From assembly GCF_004379255.2 (NCBI RefSeq), contig NC_056041.1, forward strand, positions 682,001 to 746,000: 64,000 bases of DNA, given 5' to 3'. The position numbers were made by a program, and so were the translations under genes. Of the stretch, positions 1-11,750 are shown one piece after another; position 1 is the first letter of the stretch; every line of letters starts with the position of its first letter. The notes under the pieces were generated by a model. That model saw nothing but the letters and a program-made list of their open reading frames with translations, did no database searches and was not told where the DNA came from. The DNA is from Salvia splendens. Its lineage: Eukaryota; Streptophyta; Magnoliopsida; Lamiales; Lamiaceae.

Positions 1-2719
1 ACTATATCGCCCCATGTTATATGCCGGAGACTCCAGCCCTTGTTGGACGCCGTTGCATAGTGTTGTGTCTTCGTCCTGCAACAACATCATCGTCGTCACT
101 GCCACTTTTTATCACCCCTCTCAAAAACAAAAAGAAAGAAAAAAGATGAAGATGAAAACATAGAATCCAACATTTAAATATAAATGTTGCTCAGAAGCAG
201 CGTACCTGCACTCTTTCACTGTCTCGTAGGCTCTCTTCGATGAAATCGCTATCACCCTAAATACCATAGAGTAGAAGCTTACATATGCAGCTAAATAACA
301 AGATCTTAATGCATGGTAGAATCCGGTTTAAATACAACAAATAGTACTACATACCACAAGAGAAACATCTAAGAAGTAGTCGAAAATCACTTGGCATTTC
401 CGGGGCCCCATTGGTAGTACGAGATTAGTGTCCATCCAAGGCCCGTACCTGAGTTTCAGATGGGACTAATGATCAATTAAACTAACACAAACAAAAGATT
501 AATAACAGTCATCACATGCATTACCAACCAATTCCAACAAAAAAGAATGAAATAGCTAACCTATTGATCATGAAGTTTGGATAAACAAATGCATAAAATG
601 CTTTTTCCCCCAATCTTTCATTTTCTTCCTGTGAGTCCTTGGTAATGCCGGCACAACTTTGGACGCTGACTTTTTCATACATCTTGATGATAGAGGAGAG
701 CGTCCATGAATGAATGATAGAGGCACAAATGATAGAGCGTAAAAGGTAAATTAAACTTGATCCTAACGATATGATTATTTTGTAGAAATGATTTAGAAAA
801 AGGGCAGGATTTGAAATTTTAGATCGCTATTGAGCAGACTAATGGCCTTGACTTCCAAATTCATGATATAGGTGAACATATAAAAGAGAAATTCATAGAT
901 TACATGGAATGATTTTGTTGAGTTGACGTACTTCGGTAGAATATGAGTCAAGCTGGAGACCAGATGCAAGACCTTTATGTGCATACGGCACGTGATAACC
1001 ACCATCTAAATAGTTGTCGCAGAAAACCTGCAGAAGAAATGACACAATATTGTGTTGCCTACATGGTAACAAAATTACACAGGACAAATACAGATCTTGA
1101 CATAACTCGGATTAAATCTATACAGAATGTTCAACCAGACCTTCCAATTGCAGTCAAGCGTGTATGTACGTCGGCAAACATATTTCAATGACGTATCAAC
1201 TCCATTGGCACTCAGTTGCTCTGCTGCATCACCTAGCCATTCATTGCCTACACCCTCCGAGTCAGGATTATCATTTGGCACAGCTCCAAAATTGATTAAA
1301 ACAAATGGCCCCCAAATGGCAACTCTAAGTGGCACAAGTCCCATTTCCTACCTTCCATGAGGTCATAAAAGAAAACAGGATTATGGATTGAAGTGAATAA
1401 AGAGGTTCATGTTGCATATTACATTAGCTTTGAAGTTCTTGATTCCAGTTATTTTTGTTGCCTTTAGAAGTGCTCCATCCAACCCGTAGGTCCAACCCTA
1501 GAAGATAAAAGAATGGGATCGAAGGAAATGAAAATAATCGGTTATGTTAATTATTAGAGCATAATGCATATGAGGTATATGTAGATATCCAGATATTGAT
1601 CCTTGGCCAATTACATTTAAGTCTCATGATTAACATTTCTGCTCCCGAAAAACTCACATGATATGGACAGGAAAAACAAGACGTTTTCCCTGTTCCTGCA
1701 ACAAGTAGAGATGCATGATGGCGGCACACATTGTGGAAAGCATGCAGCATTCCCTCTTCATCCCGAGACACAATGTATTCGACATTCCCCAATCTGTTGG
1801 AATGGTATTTAGATACCTTTAGAACATTGTTAAATTTATTAAATAAAAGATTTCTGCATGCTTGAATGAGTTCTCATTGTAGTACCTGCCAGTAAAATAA
1901 TCACAAGACTCTGCGATCTGTTCAGTATATCCTACGAATTTGAGAAAAAAACACATATATTAGGGAAGATAGTGAAAAAAAGACAGAACTCATCATATTT
2001 GACATAAAAAAAGTATACTACATTAGCCTACATAGGCATGCCAAAGTGAATTGTAATCCTATAAAGTCGTCTGCTGCTGCATGGTCCTAAAGTGGAGTAA
2101 TTACTAGAAAGGGATTTTTGTTGCAATCCCGAGCAAGGTTTCATTAGCAAGCCTTGTACCCAAAATAAACATTTGTCATAAGTTTTGTTATGTTTAATTA
2201 TCATTTCAAATAAATCCTGCATAATAAGATATACATGTATAACCACATAGCTTCGTATAACACATTCACTTAAGGAAGAAGAACAAGAAAGCATCATCTG
2301 TGAAACTATTTTAGAAGAAATGAAGAAAACAGGGTACCAACAGCTTGCCATCCAGTGTAGAAGACTCGGTTAAGCTCAAAACCATAGAAATCAGGGTCAG
2401 TGTACCAGCTACTTGGTGGGGTGAATGCTTCTTCTACAGGAATTTTGGGGTTGAATCCTCCAACCAATCTTTCCATTTTCCGGCTAGAATTTTTACCCAT
2501 TTCTTCTCCGCACCTAAGCTCTTGAAACGAATAATCATCACTCTTACTGCTGTTGTGAATCTGTTGATAGCGGTGGCGACCACTATTAATTATGTCAAAA
2601 GAAATTTTTGACTGATTAATGGGTTTGTTGATGACGTTGAACTGGGTTCGTTGAGATTCTGACAGGTTGTTGAAAACAAAAACAGGGAAGTTCTGCAGCA
2701 GCAACATCTTCACAGCCAT
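1..2719 (-). CDS. CMO: choline monooxygenase-like, plastid Rieske oxygenase (3' end cut by window)
   Basis: Family role: ferredoxin-dependent oxidation of choline to betaine aldehyde hydrate in the chloroplast stroma, first step of glycine betaine synthesis. Exons, in order: 2719-2338, 1931-1886, 1793-1658, 1497-1423, 1347-1141, 1027-932, 682-561, 448-355, 256-206, 75 to below 1. All joins keep frame and use GT-AG. About 428 residues are visible; the family is about 440, so only some ten C-terminal residues lie outside. The N-terminal ~60 residues look like a transit peptide. The Rieske [2Fe-2S] ligands are present: CRH at 166-168 and CPYH at 185-188. The mononuclear iron motif follows (DNYLDGGYHVPYAH, His294 and His299). 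No stop or frameshift was seen. Many plants carry CMO-like genes without accumulating betaine, so activity on choline is an inference. Confidence 0.93.
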
Positions 2720-3430
2720 GGCGATTGTGAGATGTGATGTTCACGAGTTTTTCTGTGGAAACTATAACAGAGCCAATGGTCAATTTGTAAGTAGATATGT
2801 AAAAAACTATTGTTTTCTTAAATACAACATTAAAACTTTCTAGGCACAGCAGTTTGGCACCAGGCCAAAAGCAATAATAAGAGAGAGTAGCTATTTGCAA
2901 TCCCATTACTAAATACTACAAATCAACCTTCTACATTACAGTTATGTTGAACCCCATAATTTTCCTACTCACTGATACATAAGTAAAAATAATTCAGTAC
3001 ATAAGGTTTTCTATGTTGATAATCATGTCTGACCACACCACAGAAATAAAACAGCTTCACTTGATAAATTGAATGCTGAAGATTTCTTTGAGATGTTATC
3101 AAATTGCACTTCAGCAGAAGGTATCTTAAGACGTCCATTCATAGAAGTTTATAGCTTATTATGAAATTATGCGATATTTGAAGGACCTTTATGCAACTGA
3201 CACAAATTGAGTGGTGAAATTGTAATTTATAGAGTTCGATAGTCAGAGTGCAATTTAGTAACATTTGCAGTGCACTAGAGGTGATTGTGATATTGAATAG
3301 GGATTCAGGATAAGGATTAGGGTAGACTATACATTTTATAGAAACAATTTATTAACTTTCATAAAAGTTGAAGAGCTTAATTATATGCTAAACTCAAGTC
3401 AAAATAGGACCTTATATCGCTCAAAATTCC
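2720..3430. other. spacer upstream of the CMO-like gene
   Basis: AT-rich sequence holding the presumed promoter and 5' UTR of the minus-strand CMO-like gene. I see no convincing coding region or repeat. An open frame on the plus strand at 2345-2611 is antisense to CMO exon 1 and is not a gene. Confidence 0.5.
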
Positions 3431-3814
3431 CAATTGCAGTCAAAATTGCATGCAAAGATATCTCTAACCCCAATCACTAACCCGTCGCCGGCGACCTGCA
3501 ACTCCGGTTATCGTAGTCTGAATCGGAGCCACGGCCATACTCCTCTCCCTTCTGTCAACAAAACCCCTCAATCAATTTCTCGATCCAGCGTCGATTTGAT
3601 ACCAGAATTCGAATCTAAACACTACAGAACCCTAGCTCCGCCGCGCCACCTTTCCACTTCAATTCCGCCTCCGCTGACAATCTGATGAACAATTTGACAA
3701 CACGAGCTTAGACCCCGTGCTCCGGCGGTTCAATCCCCTCGGTCAATTCAGCGATCCCGCGTCGATTGCCGGCATCGCATAACAAATCTTACCCTTCACT
3801 CAATCGCACTCGCT

Positions 3815-3822
3815 TATAAATA
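3815..3822 (+). promoter_or_regulatory. TATA box (TATAAATA)
   Basis: A consensus TATAAATA lies about 48 bases before an ATG at 3870. The preceding ~350 bases are unusually rich in G and C for this window, as promoters and 5' UTRs of real genes here tend to be. Confidence 0.45.
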
Positions 3823-3869
3823 CATGCAACCTACGCTCACGCACATAGCAGCAGCACAACAGAAAATCC

Positions 3870-4058
3870 ATGTCAGCCGCCGCTGTGACGGAGGCGCCAC
3901 CACCACCGATACCCTACCTGTGGTGCCGTCGTCTACACTCGCACTCGAACTTAGCTACTACACATCAATTACTATTACTACCAAATATTTGCATGATTAA
4001 ATGGAACGAGAAGAGCGCTTACCTTAATTATAAATCATTTGCAGAAAATGGAAACTAA
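3870..4058 (+). CDS. small ORF behind a TATA box, unrecognised, possibly a gene remnant
   Basis: An open frame of 62 codons begins MSAAAVTEAPPPPIPYLW and turns into low-complexity, AT-rich sequence by about codon 30. The good TATA box upstream and the GC-rich first 80 bases suggest the start of a genuine gene whose remainder has been lost or replaced. The proline run followed by PIPYLW faintly recalls the start of the membrane segment in GLUTAMINE DUMPER proteins, but the residues after it do not continue that match, so I do not assign a function. It could also be a short chance ORF. Confidence 0.25.
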   Translation: MSAAAVTEAPPPPIPYLWCRRLHSHSNLATTHQLLLLPNICMIKWNEKSAYLNYKSFAENGN

Positions 4059-4059
4059 G

Positions 4060-4541
4060 CCTGAGCTATCTATAAATAAGAAAATACATTTAAATGTACC
4101 TGTACAAAATATATTAGCGGCAGCCGGCAGCATACAAATAAAACAAGAAAATATTTAACAAAATGAGACAAAACTACATTCTCAATTTTATAATTAATAA
4201 AGTACTAGAATATTACTCCATCCGTCGAATAATTCTAGCTCCCGTAACGGCTTGTAACTCCCGGCAGTTACAGTCAAGCCATAATAACACACATAATGGT
4301 TGCATCAATACCCATGAGTGGACTTCTCTTATAAATAGGCATGCATTCATTGCATTTCTCACCCACCACATTGCAAACCAAGCATATCATTTGAATAACT
4401 TTCTCACTCTCTCTGCATAGTCTTTCGTCGAAGTTCTGTTCTTGCCATCATCCGGTTCGCCGGAGCTTGTTCCGTCTGCGGTGCTGCAACGAACAAGACG
4501 AAGTCGTTTTATCTTTGGGGACGACACGCCAATCCGAGAGT
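4060..4541 (+). other. possible LTR remnant with TATA box at 4330-4338
   Basis: This stretch has TATAAATAG at 4330-4338, a pyrimidine-rich leader, and then a GC-richer block from 4430 to 4540. The layout looks like the U3-R-U5 order of an LTR or the start of a short transcript. No matching second LTR, primer binding site or gag-pol was found in the window. An open frame at 4442-4651 runs into the tandem duplication that follows and is not recognised. Confidence 0.25.
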
Positions 4542-5498
4542 ACTACCGGGGCGTATCTTGTCTTGCGGAAAGAGGACTTCTTGACTCGGATTACATGTTA
4601 CATCTTTACAATTTATGTTTTCGATTGTTTTATTATTTCAATTCAGTTTAATTTCTCCATTTTTCATTGGGTTGTATTACGCCCAGTTAGGGTATTTTTA
4701 TATCACATAGTCATTTTCACCAACACCTCATAAGCACTACCGGAGCATATCTTGTCTTGCGAAAAGAGGACTCCTTGACTCGGCTTACATGTTACATCTT
4801 TACGATTTATATTTTCGGTTGTTTTATTATTTTAATTCAGTTTAATTTCTCCGTTCTTCATTGGGTTGTATTACGCCCAATTAGGATATTTTTATTAGGG
4901 CTGGCAAATCGTGCGGATTGGGTCGTTATCAGGTCAACCTGATAATGACTCAACCCAATAAAGTCTAACCTGAACCCGACCTGTTAAGGAAACTGTAAAT
5001 CCGAACACGAACCCGACCTGCTACCTTCAAATCCGAACACGACCCGCACCCGACACGAACCCGTTATCGACACGATATAATATGGGTTGACACGACACGA
5101 TAACAACCCGAACCTGATATTACACGATTAAAACCTAATATTACACGATTAAACCTTAATTTTTAACATAATTTACACAATTAAAATTCATTTTATACTA
5201 TTTAAACCTAATTTATAAGAAATTAAAAAATTAAAGTAATATATATATTTTTAAATAATAATAAAAATAATAATATTATTTCTTAATGGGTTACCCGTAT
5301 CCGACCCGCATCCGACCCGAACCCAACCCGAAATTATCGGGTTCTTAATGGGTCAACCCGATAAGGACACGGATCCAATAAGACTTGACCCCAACCCAAT
5401 AATTTCGTGCGGATTCGTGTCGGATTATCGTGTCGTGTCGAAAATTGCCAGCCCTAATTTTTATATCATATAGTCATTTTCACCAACACCTTATAAGC
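4542..5498 (+). repeat. 194-bp tandem duplication, second copy split by a hAT element
   Basis: Copy 1 is 4542-4735. Copy 2 is 4736-4895 plus 5465-5498. Removing the transposon at 4896-5456 and one 8-bp target copy leaves exactly 194 bases in copy 2, the same length as copy 1. The copies differ by scattered substitutions. The duplication therefore came before the transposon insertion. Confidence 0.85.
4896..5456. mobile_element. non-autonomous hAT-type element with 8-bp target duplication
   Basis: A 561-bp element with inverted ends TAGGGCTGGCAA and TTGCCAGCCCTA. It is flanked by the perfect 8-bp direct repeat ATTTTTAT at 4888-4895 and 5457-5464; 8-bp duplications are the hAT signature. The arms are rich in GGGTT, CCCGA and CGACACG motifs and fold back on each other over a long stretch, with an AT-rich centre near 5150-5280. 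There is no coding capacity, so movement would have needed a transposase from elsewhere. It lies inside the second copy of a tandem duplication. Confidence 0.88.
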
Positions 5499-8400
5499 AA
5501 AGTGGCGGAGGTAATGACCGGCGACGTCGTGGAGAGGCGGCGGGTACAGGCGGTCTGATAGCTTGAAAGAGAAAGTTTAGGAAAAGTATATGACCGAATA
5601 TATATAAATATAATTAACAAATATTTGTAATTTAGGCAACAGAATAATTAGAGATGCTGATATTTTATTAGTTTATACTATAGTCATATTTGCCCAAAAT
5701 AAGAATCGCAAAGATGAAAACGAGTAAATAATATAGATATGAAAAAGAGTGAATTTTGAGAGAGATTTGATAGGATACTAATTAATTAATAGCTGAGGAC
5801 GAAAGTTTAGGAAATTAATATTTTGTTTTTATATTGAATGGATCTTTTTCGTGGTTGAGGAAGAAAAACGCGCATAAAATTGAAGTCATTGTGGAGTAAC
5901 TTTTTTAACAAAGATTTTGTGGAAGTGTTTCTGGAAAAGAGAATAAATAAAATAAGAAAATAAGTTTTGGGGTGGTGGAAACGGCATGTTTGACTAAAGT
6001 AAATTAAAAGAATTTTTGTACAATTGGACTTGGAACGACACCGTTTGGTGCACAGCACCTGCTGCTGTCTCCCTCCACTACAGAGGATCCATGCCCGTAA
6101 ATATCATGACTGATTTAGGAATATATAAATTAGGAATGATTTTTCTACCATTTACAACTTTGTAGCTTTTTTAATTGTGCATTAACCTAATTTTGCCTAG
6201 ATTCGCGATCAAAAAAGTGTTTAGTTGAGAATTGTTATTAAATTGCCTACAGTCACAACCAAAAATCTTCTTACAAATGGGGAATTCACATTATTTAATT
6301 TTGGCATAGATTACAACTACAAAGCTTTATAATTGTGATCCGGTCGTATTTTGCCTATATATAATTCATAATCACAATTTTTTTAGCATTAATCACAAAA
6401 ATGGATTAGATTTCAAAATATCTTTTGTAATCTTTATAGCCGTCTTTATTTATAATATCATTATGGATATTTCGATATATATCCTTTTGAAAACTAGAAA
6501 CCTTGTCCTTTACTTATTTCCTTTTTAATATAAGGACAAGTTGAAGAATGAGAGTAGAGTTTTGGTGTGAATAATAACTAATTTAATTTTCGTGGTTGAG
6601 GAAGAAACTTTAGGAAAATACTAATTTTATTTTTTAATTTAATGAATCTTACATTTCGTGTATTTATGATATAGAGGTATATAAAGATTCCTTATTTTAG
6701 AAAAAAATAATTAGATGATGTGGAGTAGATCCACCTATTAATTAATTTGTAACGATTTCAACATTTTAAATTGTTTTAGATTAAGAAGACGCTATTTCTC
6801 GGACAAAATTTTGATTTAAGAAATGAGCGATGGAGATTGTTATAAATTAAAATAAATAGATAAAAAATAACGTGGAGTCACTTTTGAAACATTTCAAAAA
6901 ATTATACTACTAGACTTTGCAAAAGTATCCCAAGTTGTGATCTATTTTACGATCGACCTTATTCTAGTACTCACTCACAAATGTAGTAAAATAATGGGCC
7001 ATTTGTTTTATTGAGGCCCGACTCTCAAAGATTTTGAAACCCATTCAAATATTTAAATCAACCCAAAATTTTAGCCAACAGGCCCAAAAACAATACTCCT
7101 CCGTCTCATTTAAGATTTTCATATTTTTTCTGATATTGTTTTATGTCACACCTATCGTCTGAACATAAATTATTTTATTTAAATTAATAGAAGAAAAAAT
7201 ATTTATGTCAAGAATTTTCTACTAGTGAGGACAAAAAGTGGGTTGAGGTTGGGACTCCCCAGCATCGGTGGTCAAAAAGTTAATTTATCGTATTTGAATT
7301 AATTAAGACCAATATCTACCTAAACCACGTAGACTGTCGATAATCAACTTGTTTTGGCAAATTAAATAGGGAGTTTTTTTTCCATAATATGCTTGAATTT
7401 ATATTTGCAAAAAATCGTCTTCAATTTTCATAATAGCGATGTTTCAAAGAAATCAGATATAACGACAAAATGCAATTAGTAAATTATATTATAAATCTCG
7501 ACAAACATTATGTCATCTGGATTCTGTGAAATTGATTATACACACTTGTATTATTTTTTTAATTATCTTTGCATCTACCTTATTGAATATTTTTTTAATT
7601 ATCTTTACGTCATAAGTAGTCATGCTTGCATGTGATTTTGAGAGAAAAATAATGTTTTTTTAATTGATCAAATAATTTGCCATAAGGTCTCATATTGGTA
7701 TATTCTCAACAAGGGGAAGGCTTGTATCAAGACTTTCGAAAGATATAAATTCTAGACCATAATTTTCTTCATATTTTTGTGAGAGCATTTAATACATGCA
7801 TGGATTCGATTTGTATGATTGTATCTCTAATTAAATATGTACTATTATATTTGATTCATGAGATTGAGTATCACAATTTAATCCTAAATGGATAATCATA
7901 TGATAATTAGTCATAGTCACTTTCTTTCACTGAAATAATTTCACAACTTATAAATCCTTGATAAATAATTCATGTCAACCAAACGAAACCAAAAAGTATA
8001 ATGTTGTGTCTCCGTCGTCTATATACATACATCAAGAAAGTGACAAAAATCACTTCTATACTAATAGTTAGATTCAAAATAACTATCTTGATAACAAGAA
8101 TTTTTTATACATGTTATTTTATTAAATAAATAAATAAGGCCACTATTCAAATGTCGTCTTTCCTTCCCAATTTGCCGTCCCGGCCTACAAAGGATGTTTT
8201 ATCTTCTATGTCATCAAAAGTGAATTAAATAAGTAAAAATTAGATAAAAGAAAAATCATTCTTAGTTCTTGATTTGTGAAATATAAGAAGAATTTATCAC
8301 TTTGCAGAATGAATTCATAATTATGACTTTGAATCGCATTGGTGGGAGAAAATTTCGTTTTTTCGAATTTGTGATTTTGTAATAGTAATTCGTAGTTTAA

Positions 8401-8728
8401 TATTATTAGAGATGTTTGTAAGATAATCCTTACTGAGTTATATACCATTAATTTACCAGATAGAAATGATCACTGTTGCAGTATTAATGTGACTTGTGAG
8501 AATGATAAGTGAGAGTGGATGCTGTTGAATTATGGCTTTAACAAGCAGTCTATTGTATCTCTCAATTTTTACTAACAAACACACATACACAATTAATGTC
8601 AGTATCATTATTGAGTCATTGACATAAGTCACATAACTGCATTGCAGAACTACACGTCTAAAATTCATCGATATTGTGAAACAAATGAACTAAATCACAC
8701 TACATCAATTAACAATCTAATTTTAGTA
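5499..8728. other. AT-rich spacer, no gene seen
   Basis: About 3.2 kb of AT-rich sequence. A short GC-rich patch at 5500-5560 holds a 14-codon open frame (MTGDVVERRRVQAV) that could be a stray exon piece. A decayed MITE-like end with CTCCTCCGTCTCATTTAAG lies near 7099. The ORFs at 5807-6058, 8206-8448 and 8453-8668 have the low-complexity composition of chance frames. Confidence 0.5.
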
Positions 8729-9008
8729 CTCCCTCCGTTTCTTCATAGTTGAGGCAAAACTTTTCGGCACGGAGTTTAAGAAAGGGATGTTGAATGTGTT
8801 AAATAAATAGATAAAAAAGTAAGAGATGGAAAAAATAGAGAGAATAAAGTAGAAGGTGAATAAAGTAGAAAGTGAATAAAGTAGAGAGAATAAAGTAAGA
8901 GAAAGTAAAGTAAGAGAGAGAAAAAAGTTACTATATAGGGAAATGACTCAACTATGAGGAAACTTCATAAAATGGAAAAATGACTCAACTATGGAGAAAC
9001 AGAGGGAG
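8729..9008. mobile_element. Stowaway-like MITE (CTCCCTCCGT ends, TA target)
   Basis: A 280-bp element with inverted ends CTCCCTCCGT and CAGAGGGAG, flanked by TA at 8727-8728 and 9009-9010. TA targets and CTCCCTCCGT ends are typical of Tc1/mariner-type Stowaway MITEs. The internal stretch TTTTCGGCACGGAG is shared with the copies at 15121-15372 and 15921-16121. No coding capacity. Confidence 0.85.
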
Positions 9009-9131
9009 TACTACTATTATTCTTCAAAACAGCTCTCGTGTAGCTTGCAAATTATTGTACGAGATTATGGTCTATCTAATGGCACCTCGAATAGCGACAA
9101 CCGATTATTCATTTTCAAAAAAAAAATAGTA

Positions 9132-9301
9132 CTCCTTTTGTCTAGTAATATGACTCATACTTTTTTCTGACATGAATTTAAAAAAATAAAAGTGAAATGA
9201 GTTAATGAATTTGTGAAATTTATAATAAAAGTGAAAGTAGATTTATATTGATCTATAAACTAAAATAGCAAATGGGGATCATACTACCATACAGATGAGG
9301 G
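9132..9301. mobile_element. decayed Stowaway-like MITE
   Basis: A 170-bp segment with imperfect inverted ends (CTCCTTTTGTCTAGTAATATG against CCCTCATCTGTATGGTAGTATG on the other strand) between TA dinucleotides at 9130-9131 and 9302-9303. Composition and ends suggest an old relative of the neighbouring MITEs. Confidence 0.45.
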
Positions 9302-9438
9302 TATGAGTGTGATTTAAGATAGCATGCAAATATCTTGAATTCATTAAAATATACTAATATTTTATTATGTGTCGGGGAAACAATCTTTTTATATGGTAGC
9401 ACCCAAATATCTCCTTTTGATTAAATAGGTAATAATAA

Positions 9439-9973
9439 GACCAATTCAACTTTACCTTAATTACTGCCATAATTTCTTTTAATCCCATGCATCATTAGTC
9501 CAATTGGGACCTTCTAATAACAAAACAAAATCCTAATTATAGCACAACGTAGACTACTTTTCATCAATTTGATGACTGATTCTTGTAATTTGTTCACTTT
9601 CATGCATAAACAATTATATAAATATGACTTATGTGTGGCCTTTTTATTATGCATGTCAATTTTATCATATTATTATTATAGATGAAATTTATTGTTTTAA
9701 ACTAAAAGTAGACCAATTCAACTTTACCTTAATTACTGCCATAATTTCTTTTAATCCCATGAATCATTAGTCCAAGTGGGACCTTCTAATAATAAAACAA
9801 AATCCTAATTATAGTACAACGTAGACTACTTTTCATCAATTTGATGATTGATTCTTGTAATTTGTTCACTTTCATGCATATACAAGTATATAAATATGAC
9901 TTATGTGTGGCCTTTTTATTATGCATGTCAATTTTATCATATTATTATTATAGATGAAATTTATTGTTTTAAA
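9439..9973 (+). repeat. 272-bp tandem duplication
   Basis: Copy 1 is 9439-9710 and copy 2 is 9711-9973, both starting GACCAATTCAACTTTACC. By eye they differ at about seven of some 262 aligned positions, so the duplication is fairly young. No coding content. Confidence 0.9.
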
Positions 9974-10753
9974 GTATACTATTTCATGGACCTCTAGACT
10001 ATAACACTTTTATTGACTCAGGGTCAGCTGTTGCTATCACTTTACTCCTTTGGTTAAGAATTAGTCCATTAAATTAACGGACAACTTTTCTGCAAAATCA
10101 TAAATTGATTCAGTTTCACTTTGTCCGTAATTTTAATTTGTTAATTAAAAATTGAGAAGTTTGAATTTGTTCGCAATTAACCAGTATACAGCGAATAGAA
10201 ATCCGACTACCTAAGTAAAATATATATTTGATATTATCTTTTGTTGGGATGTTATTTGTTCTTATATATAGTTCAACCAAATGTTACAAGAACCAATATA
10301 TCAACATTTGGCCAAACTTTAATTGAGGTAACAAGATAATAATAGTATTTGGTTGAAACATGCATATTTCAGATGAAGACGGTATTTTTAATACTAGTAT
10401 AATAATTAACAAAATTTGTCTAAAAATGGCCAAAGGTTTTCTTAAAGGACAATAATAATGTTCTTAACAGGACACAAATGTACTTAAGAAAGACCAAACA
10501 GTACGAACTATATTCAACAAAAATTAATGCATTATTATATTTAGAGGACAAATTTTAATTTATTTGGATTATTGATGGGAATCTTTCATTATTTAAGTAG
10601 GGCAACGTGATTAACTATCTGTATATCGTAATTCCGCAATTATTTATTAGGTCACGGGACTCTAAACAAATCATATCAAAGCCAAAAAAAAAGAAAGAAA
10701 GAAAAAAAAACAAATCTCGATTTCACTATTTTATTTACGTATATCACACGTCA
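9974..10753. other. AT-rich spacer, nothing recognised
   Basis: AT-rich sequence with short A-rich runs near 10685-10710. I see no coding, RNA or transposon signal that I can support. Confidence 0.5.
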
Positions 10754-11215
10754 CTAATCGGTTAATCAATAACCGATGAGTTATAGCCAATTTGTTAGCG
10801 AGTTAACCGAAGTTGGGTTCGGTTCAATTATGATTCATGGAACAAAGCTATTTCAGTTCAATTAACCGATCAATTTAATTAAAACTATAACCGAACCCAA
10901 CGATCAACCAGGTTGGACTTTTTTCTAATCGATTGGACAATCGGCTCAATTTTTTTTTTGATCGCTTGGACCACTTGGCCCAAATTTTTAAGTCCAATTT
11001 TTTTTGATCGCTTGGACCACTTGCCCAAATTTTTAAGTCCAGATATATTACTAGGTCAGTCATTTTTTCGGTTTCAGCCCAGATCGGTTGGACCACTTGG
11101 CCCAAATTTTTAAGTCCAGATATACTGCTAGGTTAGTCATTTTTTCGGTTTCAGCCCAGATATACTGCTGGGTCAGTTAAATTTGACCCATAATCGGTGA
11201 CCCGCTCTGATACCA
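10754..11215. repeat. CGGTT-rich repeat block with 76-bp tandem units
   Basis: The left part (10754-10910) is full of AACCGA and TCGGTT motifs like those in the hAT-like element at 31573-32015. It may be a diverged relative. The right part has a unit starting GATCGCTTGGACCACTTG at 10960, 11006 and 11082. A second motif, GATATACTGCTAGG, starts at 11042, 11119 and 11158. Together they make a higher-order unit of about 76 bp. The open frames on both strands here (10875-11113) are products of the repeat. Confidence 0.7.
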
Positions 11216-11276
11216 GAGATAGAAATCCATGGGTTTCATCCTAAAACCAACTGGTGATAGGAGGAGGAGCCCATGA

Positions 11277-11288
11277 GACTTATATACT
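11277..11288 (+). promoter_or_regulatory. TATA-like box of the small gene at 11463
   Basis: CTTATATACTAG lies about 180 bases before the ATG at 11463 and is the best TATA-like element upstream of it. Confidence 0.4.
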
Positions 11289-11462
11289 AGTTTCAGTTAT
11301 CTATTAACATCGATGTGGAACAGTTATATGTTATACTTTTAGTTTCAATTGCTAACAACATGCAATGCTTAACCACTCCCACAACTAACTTCTCTTCAAT
11401 TATTACACATAAAATTCAATCCCATTTCATCAACACACACCAAAATTCTCAAACGAGAAGCC

Positions 11463-11750
11463 ATGGGAAATTGCATTGAGACGCCGAGAAGCAGCCCGGA
11501 AACCGACATAATCAACGAAGAAATGGAGGGAAAATCGGAGAGCAGCAGCGGCAACAAGAAGGTGAGAATAAAGGTAGTGCTGACAAAGGAGGAGCTGGAA
11601 TGGCTGATGATTGAGCTGCGGCAGACACAAGGTAAGAAGATTGAGGATGTTTTGGAAGAGATACAGAGAAGTAGAGAGAGGAGTAGTGTGGGTTGGAAGC
11701 CATCTTTGGATTGCATTGCTGAGACAACCGGTGAGGAGATGGACACATGA
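11463..11750 (+). CDS. small DUF7890-like protein with possible N-myristoylation site
   Basis: A single-exon gene of 95 codons. The start MGNCIETPRSS gives Gly2 and Cys4, which fits N-myristoylation and S-acylation and so attachment to membrane; this is inferred from the motif. The core KKVRIKVVLTKEELEWLMI is followed by a C-terminal GWKPSLDCIAE segment. That pattern is conserved in a family of small plant proteins of unknown function that I recall as DUF7890. It is the first of four related genes between 11.4 and 16.7 kb and the only one on the plus strand and with the MGNC start. The ATG was chosen because the myristoylation motif follows it directly. Confidence 0.75.
   Translation: MGNCIETPRSSPETDIINEEMEGKSESSSGNKKVRIKVVLTKEELEWLMIELRQTQGKKIEDVLEEIQRSRERSSVGWKPSLDCIAETTGEEMDT

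Noticed and set aside
2345..2611. 88-codon plus-strand ORF
   Set aside because: Antisense to exon 1 of the CMO-like gene.
3870..3930. start of a GLUTAMINE DUMPER-type gene (PPPPIPYLW)
   Set aside because: The glycine-rich membrane segment that should follow is not found in any frame, so the likeness rests on a few residues.
10875..11113. overlapping ORFs on both strands
   Set aside because: Both are products of the 76-bp tandem repeat.
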